Counted from the stretch's first letter, positions 1 through 7,739 are shown. The stretch: 28,299 nucleotides of DNA from an uncultured Clostridia bacterium (GCA_904502055.1 CAJGDZ010000004.1:1-28299), one strand, 5' to 3'. Translations and numbers: made by a program. Notes: a model not told the origin generated them from the letters alone.

Positions 1-1163
1 GGCATCAGAAGACTGTTACTGAAGAAGTCAAAGAAATCCAGGAACTGCATACCGAGGATCTTGACGTCCGCCCACGCGCTGTATCCGAGCGAGGAAAGAA
101 GTCCCAGGGCCACCGAAACGCCAAGCACCGCAAAAATAGATGCCTTGCGCCCGAGCTTCAGCTTGTCCATGAAGATCGAAACCACCGTCTCCATCAGCGA
201 AATGGACGAGGTAAGCGCCGCGAAAAATACCATTACGAAGAATGCCGCGCCAACAAACGCGCCGCCCGGCATGGTGTCAAAAATCTTGGGAAGCGTTACA
301 AACATAAGACCGGGACCCTGTCCAAGCGCCGCCTCATTTCCGCCCGAGAAGGCGAACACTGCGGGAATGATCATAAGACCGGCAAGAAAAGCTACGCCCG
401 TGTCAAAGATCTCGATCTGCTTGACCGACTTTTCAATGCTGATCTCCTTCTTCATATACGATCCGAAGGTGATCATAATACCCATCGCCAGCGACATTGA
501 GTAGAATAGCTGCCCCATCGCGGCAACCACCGTCATCAGCGAGAACTTGGAAAGGTCGGGCTTGAGGTAATAGATCACGCCATCCCAGGCACCGTCCATG
601 GTAATAAGAGTGTAGCCGACAATAAACAGGATCAGAACAATGAGTATGGGCATCATTACCTTGCTGATCTTCTCGACGCCCTTTTCCACACCGATCATAA
701 CCACAAGTGCCGTAATTCCGATGAACAAAAGGAACCAAAGAATCGGCTCACCGACAAGACCGAGATAACCATTAAAATAGGAATCCTGAGCCATAGCCGA
801 CGTGTGTCCCGCCGCAAAGCCAAACATATATTTCATCACCCAGCCGCCGATAACCGAATAATACGGCAAAATAATAACGGGGACAAGTGAGCAAAGAATG
901 CCGACAAAGGAAAAGCGTTTGTCGAGAGCTCCGTAGGCGCTGATCGCGCTGAGCTTGGTCTTTCTTCCGATAGCAACCTCAGCGATCATCAGCGAAAAGC
1001 CGAAGGTGACCGAAAGTGCAATGTAAACCAGAAGGAAAATACCTCCTCCGTACTTCGCCGCCAGATACGGGAAGCGCCAGATGTTACCAAGACCGACGGC
1101 AGAGCCGGCGGCGGCAAGCACAAAGCCGAGCTTACCGGTAAATGAACTTCTTTTTGTTTCCAT
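1..1163 (-). CDS. Sodium:neurotransmitter symporter (NSS/SNF) family transporter, partial at C-terminus
   Basis: About 387 residues of a polytopic membrane protein read leftward and run off the window at base 1 with no stop. The first residues carry the family's hallmark first-helix sodium site, GSAVGLGNIWRFPYL, followed by many hydrophobic helices and loops such as LPYYSVIGGW and GQLFYSMSLAMGIM, which fit the bacterial LeuT-type members. Such proteins import amino acids or related amines with Na+ across the cytoplasmic membrane. The substrate cannot be read from the sequence. The ATG at 1163 follows GGGGAG at good spacing. A promoter of its own lies in the end of the upstream pnuC-like gene, so co-transcription with that gene is possible but not required. 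The family is secure; length and C-terminus are unknown because of the edge. Confidence 0.93.
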   Translation of the reverse strand, partial: METKRSSFTGKLGFVLAAAGSAVGLGNIWRFPYLAAKYGGGIFLLVYIALSVTFGFSLMIAEVAIGRKTKLSAISAYGALDKRFSFVGILCSLVPVIILPYYSVIGGWVMKYMFGFAAGHTSAMAQDSYFNGYLGLVGEPILWFLLFIGITALVVMIGVEKGVEKISKVMMPILIVLILFIVGYTLITMDGAWDGVIYYLKPDLSKFSLMTVVAAMGQLFYSMSLAMGIMITFGSYMKKEISIEKSVKQIEIFDTGVAFLAGLMIIPAVFAFSGGNEAALGQGPGLMFVTLPKIFDTMPGGAFVGAAFFVMVFFAALTSSISLMETVVSIFMDKLKLGRKASIFAVLGVSVALGLLSSLGYSAWADVKILGMQFLDFFDFFSNSLLM

Positions 1164-1194
1164 AATTTATCTCCCCAAATGATGTCAATATCTT

Positions 1195-1222
1195 ATTATA
1201 CCACATTTTCCGATTTTTTCAA
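1195..1222 (-). promoter_or_regulatory. Sigma-A-type promoter of the symporter gene
   Basis: On the minus strand, TTGAAA (1217-1222) and TATAAT (1195-1200) are separated by 16 bases. The -35 box overlaps the last codons of the pnuC-like gene. The start codon at 1163 lies about 25 bases beyond the expected transcription start. Confidence 0.6.
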
Positions 1223-1914
1223 CCCCTATTTTGCCGCTTCTTCATTTTTGACCAATTGATATAGCCGTAAATATCGTTGACCAGAAAAACAAGGAAACAG
1301 GTCACCACCGAAATGTAGCTTTTATCGGTAAAGCTTGCCATTACCCAAAGCACAAGCAAAACCACATCGTTTGCCGCATAGATCAGAGCAAACAGCTCGC
1401 TTCGCCTGAAGGTCAGGTAGACCGCCGCAAAGCTTGTGGTAACCGAAAGCGTGCTGGGAATGAGATTGGCGGTACCAAGTGCCTTCAAAATAAAATAGAA
1501 GGCGAAGGTGACCAGCGCCGTAAGGCCAAGCATAAGCAGGTATTCGTGCGGACGCAGCGTATTGACGCGCACCTCGGCGCGGTTGCCCTTATATGGGTTT
1601 CTTAGCCACGAGACCAGCGCAAGGATCGCCATGGGCACAGTCATCCCAAGGTAGGTGAGCATCTCACCGTAATACGCCATTTCAAAGGAAATGATGCCGT
1701 AAAGAACACCGAAAAGAATCATCAGGATCTGACCGATCGGATTTCCCTTGGCGCAGAAGATCAGTGAGGTCACGCCGATCAGCGACGCCGAAAGCGTCAG
1801 ATAGCTCCCCCTGTCAAAAAGCAAAAAGGAAGCCAGAATCGCCGCGGTCGACACCGACCACAACAGCCATTCGGTCTTGGAAAAATAACAAAAAATCTTT
1901 TTCATAAGTTTCAT
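1219..1914 (-). CDS. pnuC: PnuC-like nicotinamide riboside/mononucleotide transporter
   Basis: A 231-residue integral membrane protein with about seven hydrophobic segments. It ends in YGYINWSKMKKRQ, matching the conserved C-terminal Y-G-x-x-N-W signature of PnuC transporters, and has a basic tail. PnuC proteins take up nicotinamide riboside or NMN by facilitated diffusion for NAD salvage. The central loop with WLRNPYKGNRAEVRVN is typical of the Clostridia members. The start at 1914 follows GAAAGG; an in-frame ATG three codons further in is a weaker alternative. The gene has a perfect-consensus promoter and a structured leader of about 100 nt, which suggests ligand-controlled expression. Family confidence is high; the exact vitamin transported is inferred. 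Confidence 0.88.
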   Translation of the reverse strand: MKLMKKIFCYFSKTEWLLWSVSTAAILASFLLFDRGSYLTLSASLIGVTSLIFCAKGNPIGQILMILFGVLYGIISFEMAYYGEMLTYLGMTVPMAILALVSWLRNPYKGNRAEVRVNTLRPHEYLLMLGLTALVTFAFYFILKALGTANLIPSTLSVTTSFAAVYLTFRRSELFALIYAANDVVLLVLWVMASFTDKSYISVVTCFLVFLVNDIYGYINWSKMKKRQNRG

Positions 1915-1929
1915 AAAAGCCTTTCAGGC

Positions 1930-1984
1930 AAAAAGCATTCGCGAGCACATCTTCTAAGACCTAACGATGCGCAAACGAATGCTT
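1930..1984 (-). terminator. Terminator-like hairpin in the pnuC leader (candidate attenuator)
   Basis: On the minus strand a nine-base outer stem (AAGCATTCG, 1976-1984, with CGAATGCTT, 1933-1941) encloses a second seven-base stem (GCGCATC, 1966-1972, with GATGTGC, 1945-1951, one G-U pair), and is followed directly by five U residues. It lies between promoter and start codon, so it would stop transcription before pnuC unless another fold forms. An upstream ATGCG (1988-1992) can pair with CGCAT (1967-1971), which would break the inner stem. The pairings are read directly; the regulatory role is inferred. Confidence 0.5.
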
Positions 1985-1995
1985 CTTCGCATACT

Positions 1996-2017
1996 ACCCG
2001 GTGGCAGTTTGATTCTT
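1996..2017 (-). promoter_or_regulatory. Possible riboswitch aptamer region in the pnuC leader, class not recognised
   Basis: Immediately after the promoter the transcript contains a short hairpin, CTGCC-ACCG-GGTAG, then a purine-rich link into the terminator-like hairpin. The order promoter, small fold, terminator-like stem and vitamin transporter gene is the usual layout of a riboswitch. I do not recognise it as TPP, FMN, preQ1, THF or either known NAD+ class. It may be a divergent member of a known class. Confidence 0.35.
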
Positions 2018-2024
2018 TTTTCGA

Positions 2025-2053
2025 ATTATAGCACAGTTTTGTGGATTTGTCAA
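2025..2053 (-). promoter_or_regulatory. Consensus sigma-A promoter for pnuC
   Basis: TTGACA (2048-2053) and TATAAT (2025-2030) on the minus strand are separated by exactly 17 bases, a perfect vegetative promoter. The -35 box overlaps the stop codon of the upstream ABC-F gene. Transcription should start near 2018, giving a leader of about 100 nt. Confidence 0.8.
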
Positions 2054-3978
2054 GCCTCTGCCTCCAGCTCCTCGATCTCCAGCATCAGCGTTGTCCACTC
2101 CTCCTCGTAGGTCTCCTGCTTTTCTTTAACGCCGTCGATCTCACTTTGGATCTCGCCCAGCTTTTGATAATCGGAATAGACCTCGGGATCCTCAAGGCGA
2201 GCACTAAGCTCGGCGATCTGCCTCTCACACTCCTCCATAAATCCCTCAAGACGCTCCACACGCTTTCTGCGCTTGTCCAACATCTTTTGTGTCGATTCGT
2301 GGCGCACCTTCTTGGGAGTCTTTGTGCTCTCTTTCGGACGCTCTGCCTCCTCGGCCTCCGCCGCGGCCAACGCGGCCTGCCGCTTTTCCTCGTAAATCGC
2401 GTACGTATCGTCCACATAGCGCGCGCTTCCCTTTTCAAACACAAGCAGGCGATCGGCGATCTTGCCCACAAAATAACGGTCGTGCGAAACGAAAATGAGC
2501 GTTCCCTCATAATCCAGCAGAATATCCTCCAAGGTCTGCTTGCCGACGATGTCCATATGGTTGGTCGGCTCGTCCAAAATCAGGACGTTGGGCTTAGAAT
2601 GCAAAATCTTACAAAGCGTCAGCCGCACCTTTTCACCGCCCGAAAGCGTGGACGCGGTACGGAAGACCTCCTCACCCGTAAACTGAAACGCGCCGAGCGC
2701 GCTCCGCACCTCGGTATCGTTCAGCTTGGGATAAGCCTCCGAGAAAATATCAAAAATGGTCTTGTCACCGCTCAGCTGTGCCAGCTGCTGGTCAAAATAC
2801 GCAATATCGGTGTTGTAGCCAAACTGATAGCGCCCCGAAAGCGGCGGCACCTTACCCATTAGCGTCTTTAAAAAGGTGGATTTTCCGATGCCGTTGCCGC
2901 CGATGATGCCAAGACGTTGTCCGCGCTCCAGGTGCAGATCGACCGTAGCGAGCGGCTCTTCGTAGCCGATTTCCAGCGCATTGGTATCCAACACGATCCG
3001 CGAGCTCGGCATTTTGGGCTGAAGCTTGGCACGATAGGTCTTGGTATCGGCGCGGTCGGGCGCATAGATGATCTTCATATGCTCCAAAAGCTTGATCTTG
3101 GACTGCACCATCTTGGCCTTGGTGGCCTTATAGCGAAAGCGCTCGATGAGGCGATTCAGGCGCGCGATCTCGGCCTGCTGGCGCTCGTAATCTCTCAGCT
3201 GCTTTTCGTAGTTATCCTTCTTTTGCTTTTCAAAATCGGCATAATTGCCCTTGTAGCACTTGGTTTCGCCCCACTCGATCTCGTACACCTTGTTAACAAT
3301 GCGGTCAAGGAACATTCGGTCGTGCGAAACGATGACCAGCGTGGACTTATAATTTTTTAAATATCCCTCCAGCCATTCGACCGTCTCGATGTCCAGATGG
3401 TTGGTCGGCTCATCGAGAAGCAGAATGTCGGGCTTTGTGAGAAGCATTTTGATAAATGCGATCTTGGTGCGCTGTCCGCCTGAGAAATCCGAAAGCGGCT
3501 TTTGCTCGTCTGCCTCGGTAAAGCCAAAGCGGCGGATCATGGTCTTATATTCCTTTTTATAGGTCATACCGCCAAGCGCGATGTATTTCTCGTTGAGCGC
3601 GGTAAAGGACGCGATCGCCCTCTCGTCGCTTCCCTCCTCCATTTTGGCGACAAGCGTCTGCATCTGCGCTTCCATTTCGATCAGGTGCGAAAAGACCTTG
3701 CGCACCTCCTCTTCCATCGGCGTCGATTCGTTTTCAAAGGGCATCTGTCTGAGATAACTGACGTCAAATGCGCCCACACGGGTCACACGAAAATCCTCCT
3801 CGCCCGTTCCCTCTTCAAGTTCCACCTCGCCCATAATGGCCTTCAGGAGCGTGGTCTTTCCACAGCCGTTTCGCCCGACGATGGCAATTTTTTCGCCTTC
3901 GTTTATTTCAATGTCGATGTTCTCCAGCACCATTTCCCCGTCATAGTACACGGCGCCGTTTTTGATTTTATACTGCAT
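2050..3978 (-). CDS. ABC-F family ATPase (YdiF/Uup-like ribosome-associated type)
   Basis: A 642-residue soluble protein with two ATP-binding cassettes and no membrane segments. The first cassette has Walker A GRNGCGKTT (residues 35-43), signature FSGGQ and Walker B LLLDEPTNHLD. The second has GGNGIGKST, LSGGE and LILDEPTNHMD. A charged linker of about 80 residues (KQKKDNYEKQLRDYERQQ region) sits between them, and the C-terminus is a lysine- and glutamate-rich coiled coil. ABC-F proteins bind the ribosomal E site and relieve stalled translation; some protect against antibiotics. The coiled-coil tail resembles housekeeping YdiF/Uup proteins more than a resistance type. I place the start at 3978 because the promoter lies just upstream, inside an in-frame extension that therefore cannot be translated. 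Confidence 0.92.
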   Translation of the reverse strand: MQYKIKNGAVYYDGEMVLENIDIEINEGEKIAIVGRNGCGKTTLLKAIMGEVELEEGTGEEDFRVTRVGAFDVSYLRQMPFENESTPMEEEVRKVFSHLIEMEAQMQTLVAKMEEGSDERAIASFTALNEKYIALGGMTYKKEYKTMIRRFGFTEADEQKPLSDFSGGQRTKIAFIKMLLTKPDILLLDEPTNHLDIETVEWLEGYLKNYKSTLVIVSHDRMFLDRIVNKVYEIEWGETKCYKGNYADFEKQKKDNYEKQLRDYERQQAEIARLNRLIERFRYKATKAKMVQSKIKLLEHMKIIYAPDRADTKTYRAKLQPKMPSSRIVLDTNALEIGYEEPLATVDLHLERGQRLGIIGGNGIGKSTFLKTLMGKVPPLSGRYQFGYNTDIAYFDQQLAQLSGDKTIFDIFSEAYPKLNDTEVRSALGAFQFTGEEVFRTASTLSGGEKVRLTLCKILHSKPNVLILDEPTNHMDIVGKQTLEDILLDYEGTLIFVSHDRYFVGKIADRLLVFEKGSARYVDDTYAIYEEKRQAALAAAEAEEAERPKESTKTPKKVRHESTQKMLDKRRKRVERLEGFMEECERQIAELSARLEDPEVYSDYQKLGEIQSEIDGVKEKQETYEEEWTTLMLEIEELEAEA

Positions 3979-4015
3979 TCTGTCTTCCCATCTGACTTTT
4001 TTATTTTCTCTTATA

Positions 4016-4044
4016 TTTATACCACTTTCCCGCAAAAAAGTCAA
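4016..4044 (-). promoter_or_regulatory. Sigma-A-type promoter of the ABC-F gene
   Basis: Minus-strand TTGACT (4039-4044) and TATAAA (4016-4021) with a 17-base spacer. It fixes the downstream ATG at 3978 as the start and separates the gene from the sugar operon behind the terminator at 4052-4089. Confidence 0.65.
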
Positions 4045-4051
4045 CCTCTGC

Positions 4052-4089
4052 AAAAGAAAACGCCTGCCCTTAGGCAAGCGTTTTCTTTT
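4052..4089 (-). terminator. Rho-independent terminator of the sugar operon
   Basis: Long A/T-flanked GC hairpin: AAAAGAAAACGC (4052-4063) pairs with GCGTTTTCTTTT (4078-4089), with a further TGCC/GGCA stem in the loop. It lies 8 bases past the stop codon of the NagB-like gene. The strongest U tract is on the plus strand, but in the minus direction it also ends in TTTTCTTTT. Confidence 0.8.
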
Positions 4090-4097
4090 TTATTTAT

Positions 4098-5036
4098 TTA
4101 GTTGCACTCTGCGGTGAGAGGACCTGCCAGCTCGGAGAGGTAGAAGAGTCTACCGGGGAGCGTGGGAATGTAGGTCGAGGTGATGTGACGGTCGGGACCG
4201 TAGTGAAGCGTGGTCAGGAAGCTCATGCCCTGCCAGCCCATGCCTCTGCCAAGTACACCGTCGGCACCGCCGATCGCGTAGTCTGCCTGAAGGAAGAGAC
4301 CGGGACCAATGGTGTTGGCGCGGCAAGGAACCAGCGTGGTGCGGCTCTTGAAGCTCGTGAGCGCATTCTGCTCGATGGTAAGCGGATGAAGCTTTGCACC
4401 GATGCGGTGCGTTGCCTGCTTCCACTCCTCGTCGCTCTTATAGTCGGTAGCAAACTGGGGCTCCCAGAAAGCGATGTGGCACATTCTTCCGATACCGTAA
4501 ACAAGAACCAGCTTTGCGCCCTCAGCCTTCAGAGCCTTGATCTTACCCTCATAAGTGGGAAGGTTGTCCTTGGTAGCGAAGTTGCGCTGTGCCTCGGGGA
4601 TCGTGTACTCACCGAGCTTATTGAAGAAGGCTTCCTTCATGCTGTACTCGAACGAAGCGGGATTGGTGTTGGGAAGCGTGTTTCCGTCGGCGTCCGACCA
4701 CTCATCCATATTGAAGGTGTATACGTGATCGCAGGGGAGCTTCCACTCGGTGATGAAATAGGAAGCCCAACGGTACATACCCATAGGACCTACGGGAAGG
4801 ATCATAGCAAGCTTTCTGCCCTCCTCGCGCGTCTTCTTGATCTGCAGCGCGATCTCGTGACCCATCAGAACGTCAAACTCGTGAATGTCCTTGCACTCTA
4901 CGGGGTTGAACTCCTTGTTCCAGAATCCCTCACGGGCAACGCCCTTTTCGCAGCACGCGTCGATGCGCGCCATGTCCCATCCTTCGGGATAAAAGCCCTC
5001 AAGCAGAGAGCCCTTTACTGTGCTCATAAAATCCAT
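4098..5036 (-). CDS. NagB-like glucosamine-6-phosphate deaminase/isomerase homologue, divergent active site
   Basis: A 312-residue protein of the glucosamine-6-phosphate isomerase/6-phosphogluconolactonase fold. FNMDEW (D111) matches the catalytic-base segment of NagB (E. coli D72). GIGRMCHIAFWEP (181-193) matches the segment G-x-G-N-D-G-H-I-A-F-N-E-P. In NagB that segment supplies a D-H-E triad for ring opening. Here H187 and E192 remain but the Asp is Met185. The protein is longer than NagB (about 240-270), mostly at the N-terminus. It may therefore act on a different or unphosphorylated amino sugar, or catalyse another isomerisation. It is the last gene of a four-gene operon behind a PIG-L deacetylase, which suits consecutive deacetylation and deamination. 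AAAGGAG precedes the start at 5036. Confidence 0.75.
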   Translation of the reverse strand: MDFMSTVKGSLLEGFYPEGWDMARIDACCEKGVAREGFWNKEFNPVECKDIHEFDVLMGHEIALQIKKTREEGRKLAMILPVGPMGMYRWASYFITEWKLPCDHVYTFNMDEWSDADGNTLPNTNPASFEYSMKEAFFNKLGEYTIPEAQRNFATKDNLPTYEGKIKALKAEGAKLVLVYGIGRMCHIAFWEPQFATDYKSDEEWKQATHRIGAKLHPLTIEQNALTSFKSRTTLVPCRANTIGPGLFLQADYAIGGADGVLGRGMGWQGMSFLTTLHYGPDRHITSTYIPTLPGRLFYLSELAGPLTAECN

Positions 5037-5069
5037 AATCTTTTTCTCCTTTATCTTTGAAATAATTGT

Positions 5070-5795
5070 TTACGGAAGAAGTCTCTTGGTGAATCCCTTT
5101 AAGTAGACCTGACACTGTCTGAAGCCCTCGGCGTAGTCCGCGCCGCACTGGTAGCCGCGGTAGCGCGAGCAGGTCTTAACCATATCCGCAAAATCAATGC
5201 CATCGTGCTCACGCATCCAGACAAGCTGGCTTTCGTGACACTCCAGCATATTGATCTTCAGATCGATTTCCTCGGAAATATCCACGTACTCGGTGGGCTG
5301 GAAGTCCACACCGGCAAGCGTATCCATATAGAAGATGGGAACAAGCTTTGCGGGCTCGCCGTCCATCGCGCTGTATCTGTGCGGATAGTCGGTGTAGTTG
5401 GGGAGCGTTGCCGTGAAGCTTGCATCAAACACAAGACGGGAGACCGCCGTATGGTCGGGCATATAGTCATCGGGGTTGTGCGTGATGATGAAATCGGGGT
5501 TGGCGTAACGGATAACGTCGACGATTCGGTCGCGCGCCTCCTTGTTTCCGTCATAGATCTTCAGATCATCAAAGCCGGCGGAGATCACCTCGATGCCTGC
5601 CATAGCGCCTGCGCGCTTGGCCTCATTCGCACGGATCACCGTCAGCTCGTCGGGCGGAATGATGACGTGACCGAGGTTACCGGTAGACACGTGACAAACA
5701 ATAACCTTGTCGCCGCGCTTTACACACTTGGCCAGAGTGCCGGCGCACGCGATCTCAACGTCATCGGGATGACAGCCGATTGCAAGTACATTCAT
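5070..5795 (-). CDS. PIG-L/LmbE family zinc-dependent N-deacetylase
   Basis: A 241-residue protein with the family's N-terminal zinc motif HPDD (H9, D11, D12) after MNVLAIGC, and the later PDH element in NPDDYMPDHTAV that supplies a further metal ligand. PIG-L enzymes remove acetyl groups from GlcNAc-type sugars (GlcNAc-PI, mycothiol and bacillithiol precursors, chitobiose, antibiotic intermediates). There is no signal peptide, so it acts in the cytoplasm. It starts only three bases after the isomerase gene and is followed after 33 bases by the NagB-like gene. The context argues for sugar catabolism rather than bacillithiol synthesis: no glycosyltransferase or ligase lies nearby. Substrate unknown. 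Confidence 0.87.
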   Translation of the reverse strand: MNVLAIGCHPDDVEIACAGTLAKCVKRGDKVIVCHVSTGNLGHVIIPPDELTVIRANEAKRAGAMAGIEVISAGFDDLKIYDGNKEARDRIVDVIRYANPDFIITHNPDDYMPDHTAVSRLVFDASFTATLPNYTDYPHRYSAMDGEPAKLVPIFYMDTLAGVDFQPTEYVDISEEIDLKINMLECHESQLVWMREHDGIDFADMVKTCSRYRGYQCGADYAEGFRQCQVYLKGFTKRLLP

Positions 5796-5798
5796 TTT

Positions 5799-6653
5799 TT
5801 ATTCCTCCATTTTCTTCACATAGTGATCAATGAGTGCTATATTGCTGCGAAGGGTCTCTCTGGGATCCTCGCCAAGGGGCGGACATTCCATAGCGAATGT
5901 GCCCTTATATCCGATTTTTTTGAGCTCGGCAAAGCCCTTTTCCATATTGACGCTTCCCTTTCCAAAGGCACAGTCCTGCAAAAGGTTTCCGTTCCAGCTG
6001 TAAAAGTCCTTCGGGTCGCGCTCGCCCTCGTGCGGCGTTACGATGTAGTCCTTGATGTGAACGTTTACGATGCGGTCGGCAAACGTGGGAATAAAGCTCT
6101 CCACGCCCTCGTCAACAAACAGAATGTTACCAAAGTCGGCAACCACGCCCACCTCTCGGTCCACGTCCGAGAGAAACTGACCGAAGCCTTGCACGCCGTT
6201 AAACAGGTAACCCTGATCCTCGTAAACGGTACGGATACCGATCTCGGCGGCGTAATCGAAAACGGTACGAACCGCCTCAAGTCCGCGCTTATAGAACAGC
6301 GAACGGTTTTCCTCGATCACCTTCGGGTTACGGCACTCCAGTGCGATGGTGTGGTGCAAATACGGCGAGCCAAGTGCCTTGGCCACGTCAGCATACTTTT
6401 TCATTTTTTCGATCATCTCGGGGCCGTTGTCACCCACAAGATTGAGTCCCACCGAAACACAGGGAAAGCGAACGCCCTTTTTGTCGGCGTATTCATGCAT
6501 TTGCTTGGCGAATTCCACGTTGGGCTCACGCAGCTCATACGAATTGATGGTCTCCACGTTTTCAAGACCAAACTCCACCGCCACGTCAATGACGTCGAGG
6601 TAGGTTTTGAGTCCCTTGATCGGCGAGGTGTAAATACAAGCTCTGCTTTTCAT
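5799..6653 (-). CDS. Sugar phosphate isomerase/epimerase (xylose-isomerase-like TIM barrel, AP endonuclease 2 fold)
   Basis: A 284-residue TIM-barrel protein. Typical metal-site strands are visible: VYEDQGYLF, VVADFGNILF, VNVHIKDY and FAMECPP, each ending in an acidic or His residue. Family members isomerise or epimerise sugars and inositols (IolE, IolI, tagatose epimerases), and some cleave or rearrange 3-keto sugars made by a Gfo/Idh oxidoreductase. That partner gene lies directly upstream with a single base between stop and start (TGA-T-ATG), so the two are translationally coupled. I use ATG 6653 because an in-frame upstream alternative would overlap the oxidoreductase gene by about 65 bases. 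Substrate unknown. Confidence 0.82.
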   Translation of the reverse strand: MKSRACIYTSPIKGLKTYLDVIDVAVEFGLENVETINSYELREPNVEFAKQMHEYADKKGVRFPCVSVGLNLVGDNGPEMIEKMKKYADVAKALGSPYLHHTIALECRNPKVIEENRSLFYKRGLEAVRTVFDYAAEIGIRTVYEDQGYLFNGVQGFGQFLSDVDREVGVVADFGNILFVDEGVESFIPTFADRIVNVHIKDYIVTPHEGERDPKDFYSWNGNLLQDCAFGKGSVNMEKGFAELKKIGYKGTFAMECPPLGEDPRETLRSNIALIDHYVKKMEE

Positions 6654-6654
6654 A

Positions 6655-7665
6655 TCAGTCCTCCAAACACATCGTCTTATTCTCAAAGGCACATTCCAGA
6701 AGCTTGTGAAGCAGCGCAATGGTCTTGGCCGAGCCCTCGGGCGGATTCTTGGTGTTTTCGACTTTGCCCATCAGAACATCTACAAAGTACGCGATCTCGC
6801 CAATGATGTACTCGCGGCTCTCGATCGGAATGACCGTCTCCTCCTTGCCCACCTCGGCAAGCGTGACCTTGCCGTCCTTAAGGCGAACCGTTGCCTTTTC
6901 CATACGGACCTCAAAGCCGCAACGGAAGGGCTCCTCGGGCTTCAGCCAGCCGCCCTTGACGGTAGCCGTGTGATCGCCGTAATTAAGACGGCACTCCAGC
7001 GTATCCTGTTCAAGCACGCGGCTCTCCAGAGTGCAACCGATCTCCTTCGGGTCTCCGAACAGCCAGCGGACGTAGTCCACATCGTGAATGTTGAGCTCAA
7101 ACAGACAGCCGCCCGATTCCTTGACGTTGAGCTGCCAAGCGTTGGCACTCCAGAACGGGGGCGGGCTCACACGGTAAAACTCCGAATCCAGAACCCTTCC
7201 GTACTTGCCGCTCGTTACGACCTCGTGGAGATATTCGTACTCGGGTGCAAATCGGACACACTGACCGATCATCAGCTTTTTGCCGTTCCTGCTTGCCGCC
7301 TCGACCATAGCCTCACAGTCCGCATCCGCAAACGCCATCGGCTTTTCACAGAGCACCGAGTAACCGCGGTTCAAAAGATCCACGGTGGTGGAAGCATGGA
7401 ACTTGGTGGGCAGACAAACGTCCACAAAATCCGGCTTTTCCTTCTCCAGCATCTCGTTAAGATCCGTATAAAAACGGATGGGCTTTTCTTCGGTCATTTC
7501 TCCAAGAGGAATGTTGATGGTGGTTTTTTCCGTAAACTTTGCGGGATTGACGTCAAACGCCGCCACAAGCTCCACCGGTTTTCCCAGCTTTTCAGCCACG
7601 TACCAATATACAAAGCGATGGATCTGTGCAATTCCGCCGAATCCCACTAACACTACCTTTAACAT
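6655..7665 (-). CDS. Gfo/Idh/MocA family NAD(P)-dependent oxidoreductase
   Basis: A 336-residue protein with an N-terminal Rossmann fold (VVLVGFGGIAQ, glycines at 8, 10 and 11) and the family's CEKPMA motif (E107, K108, P109), whose lysine is the usual catalytic residue. The C-terminal half has the expected sheet domain with GGCLFELNIHDVDYVRWLFG, where the H-D-V-D/H-x-D element is the second catalytic part. Members oxidise or reduce a ring hydroxyl of sugars, inositols and glycosides, often making a 3-keto intermediate. It is the first gene of the four-gene operon, starts after GGAGG, and its promoter overlaps that of the divergent AraC regulator. Substrate unknown. Confidence 0.88.
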   Translation of the reverse strand: MLKVVLVGFGGIAQIHRFVYWYVAEKLGKPVELVAAFDVNPAKFTEKTTINIPLGEMTEEKPIRFYTDLNEMLEKEKPDFVDVCLPTKFHASTTVDLLNRGYSVLCEKPMAFADADCEAMVEAASRNGKKLMIGQCVRFAPEYEYLHEVVTSGKYGRVLDSEFYRVSPPPFWSANAWQLNVKESGGCLFELNIHDVDYVRWLFGDPKEIGCTLESRVLEQDTLECRLNYGDHTATVKGGWLKPEEPFRCGFEVRMEKATVRLKDGKVTLAEVGKEETVIPIESREYIIGEIAYFVDVLMGKVENTKNPPEGSAKTIALLHKLLECAFENKTMCLED

Positions 7666-7702
7666 CGGGCTTTTTCCTCCAAAAAATAATATCTTTAATT
7701 AT

Positions 7703-7731
7703 ATTTTACCTTGACAACTCCTCTTTTTCAA
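7703..7731 (-). promoter_or_regulatory. Promoter of the four-gene sugar operon
   Basis: Minus-strand TTGAAA (7726-7731) and TAAAAT (7703-7708), 17 bases apart. It is weaker than the opposing promoter and shares most of its footprint, so activation by the neighbouring AraC protein is plausible. Confidence 0.55.
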
Positions 7732-7739
7732 GTTATAAT
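7711..7739 (+). promoter_or_regulatory. Consensus promoter of the araC-type regulator gene
   Basis: Plus-strand TTGACA (7711-7716) and TATAAT (7734-7739) with exactly 17 bases between them. It gives a leader of about 85 bases before the ATG at 7830. Confidence 0.75.

Noticed and set aside
3979..4077. N-terminal extension of the ABC-F protein
   Set aside because: It would include the -35 and -10 boxes of the gene's own promoter and the upstream terminator; the ATG at 3978 starts directly with the conserved cassette.
5205..6806. Long open frame on the plus strand across the deacetylase, isomerase and oxidoreductase genes
   Set aside because: It lies fully antisense to three well-supported enzymes with clear motifs; its protein has no recognisable domains and no ribosome site.
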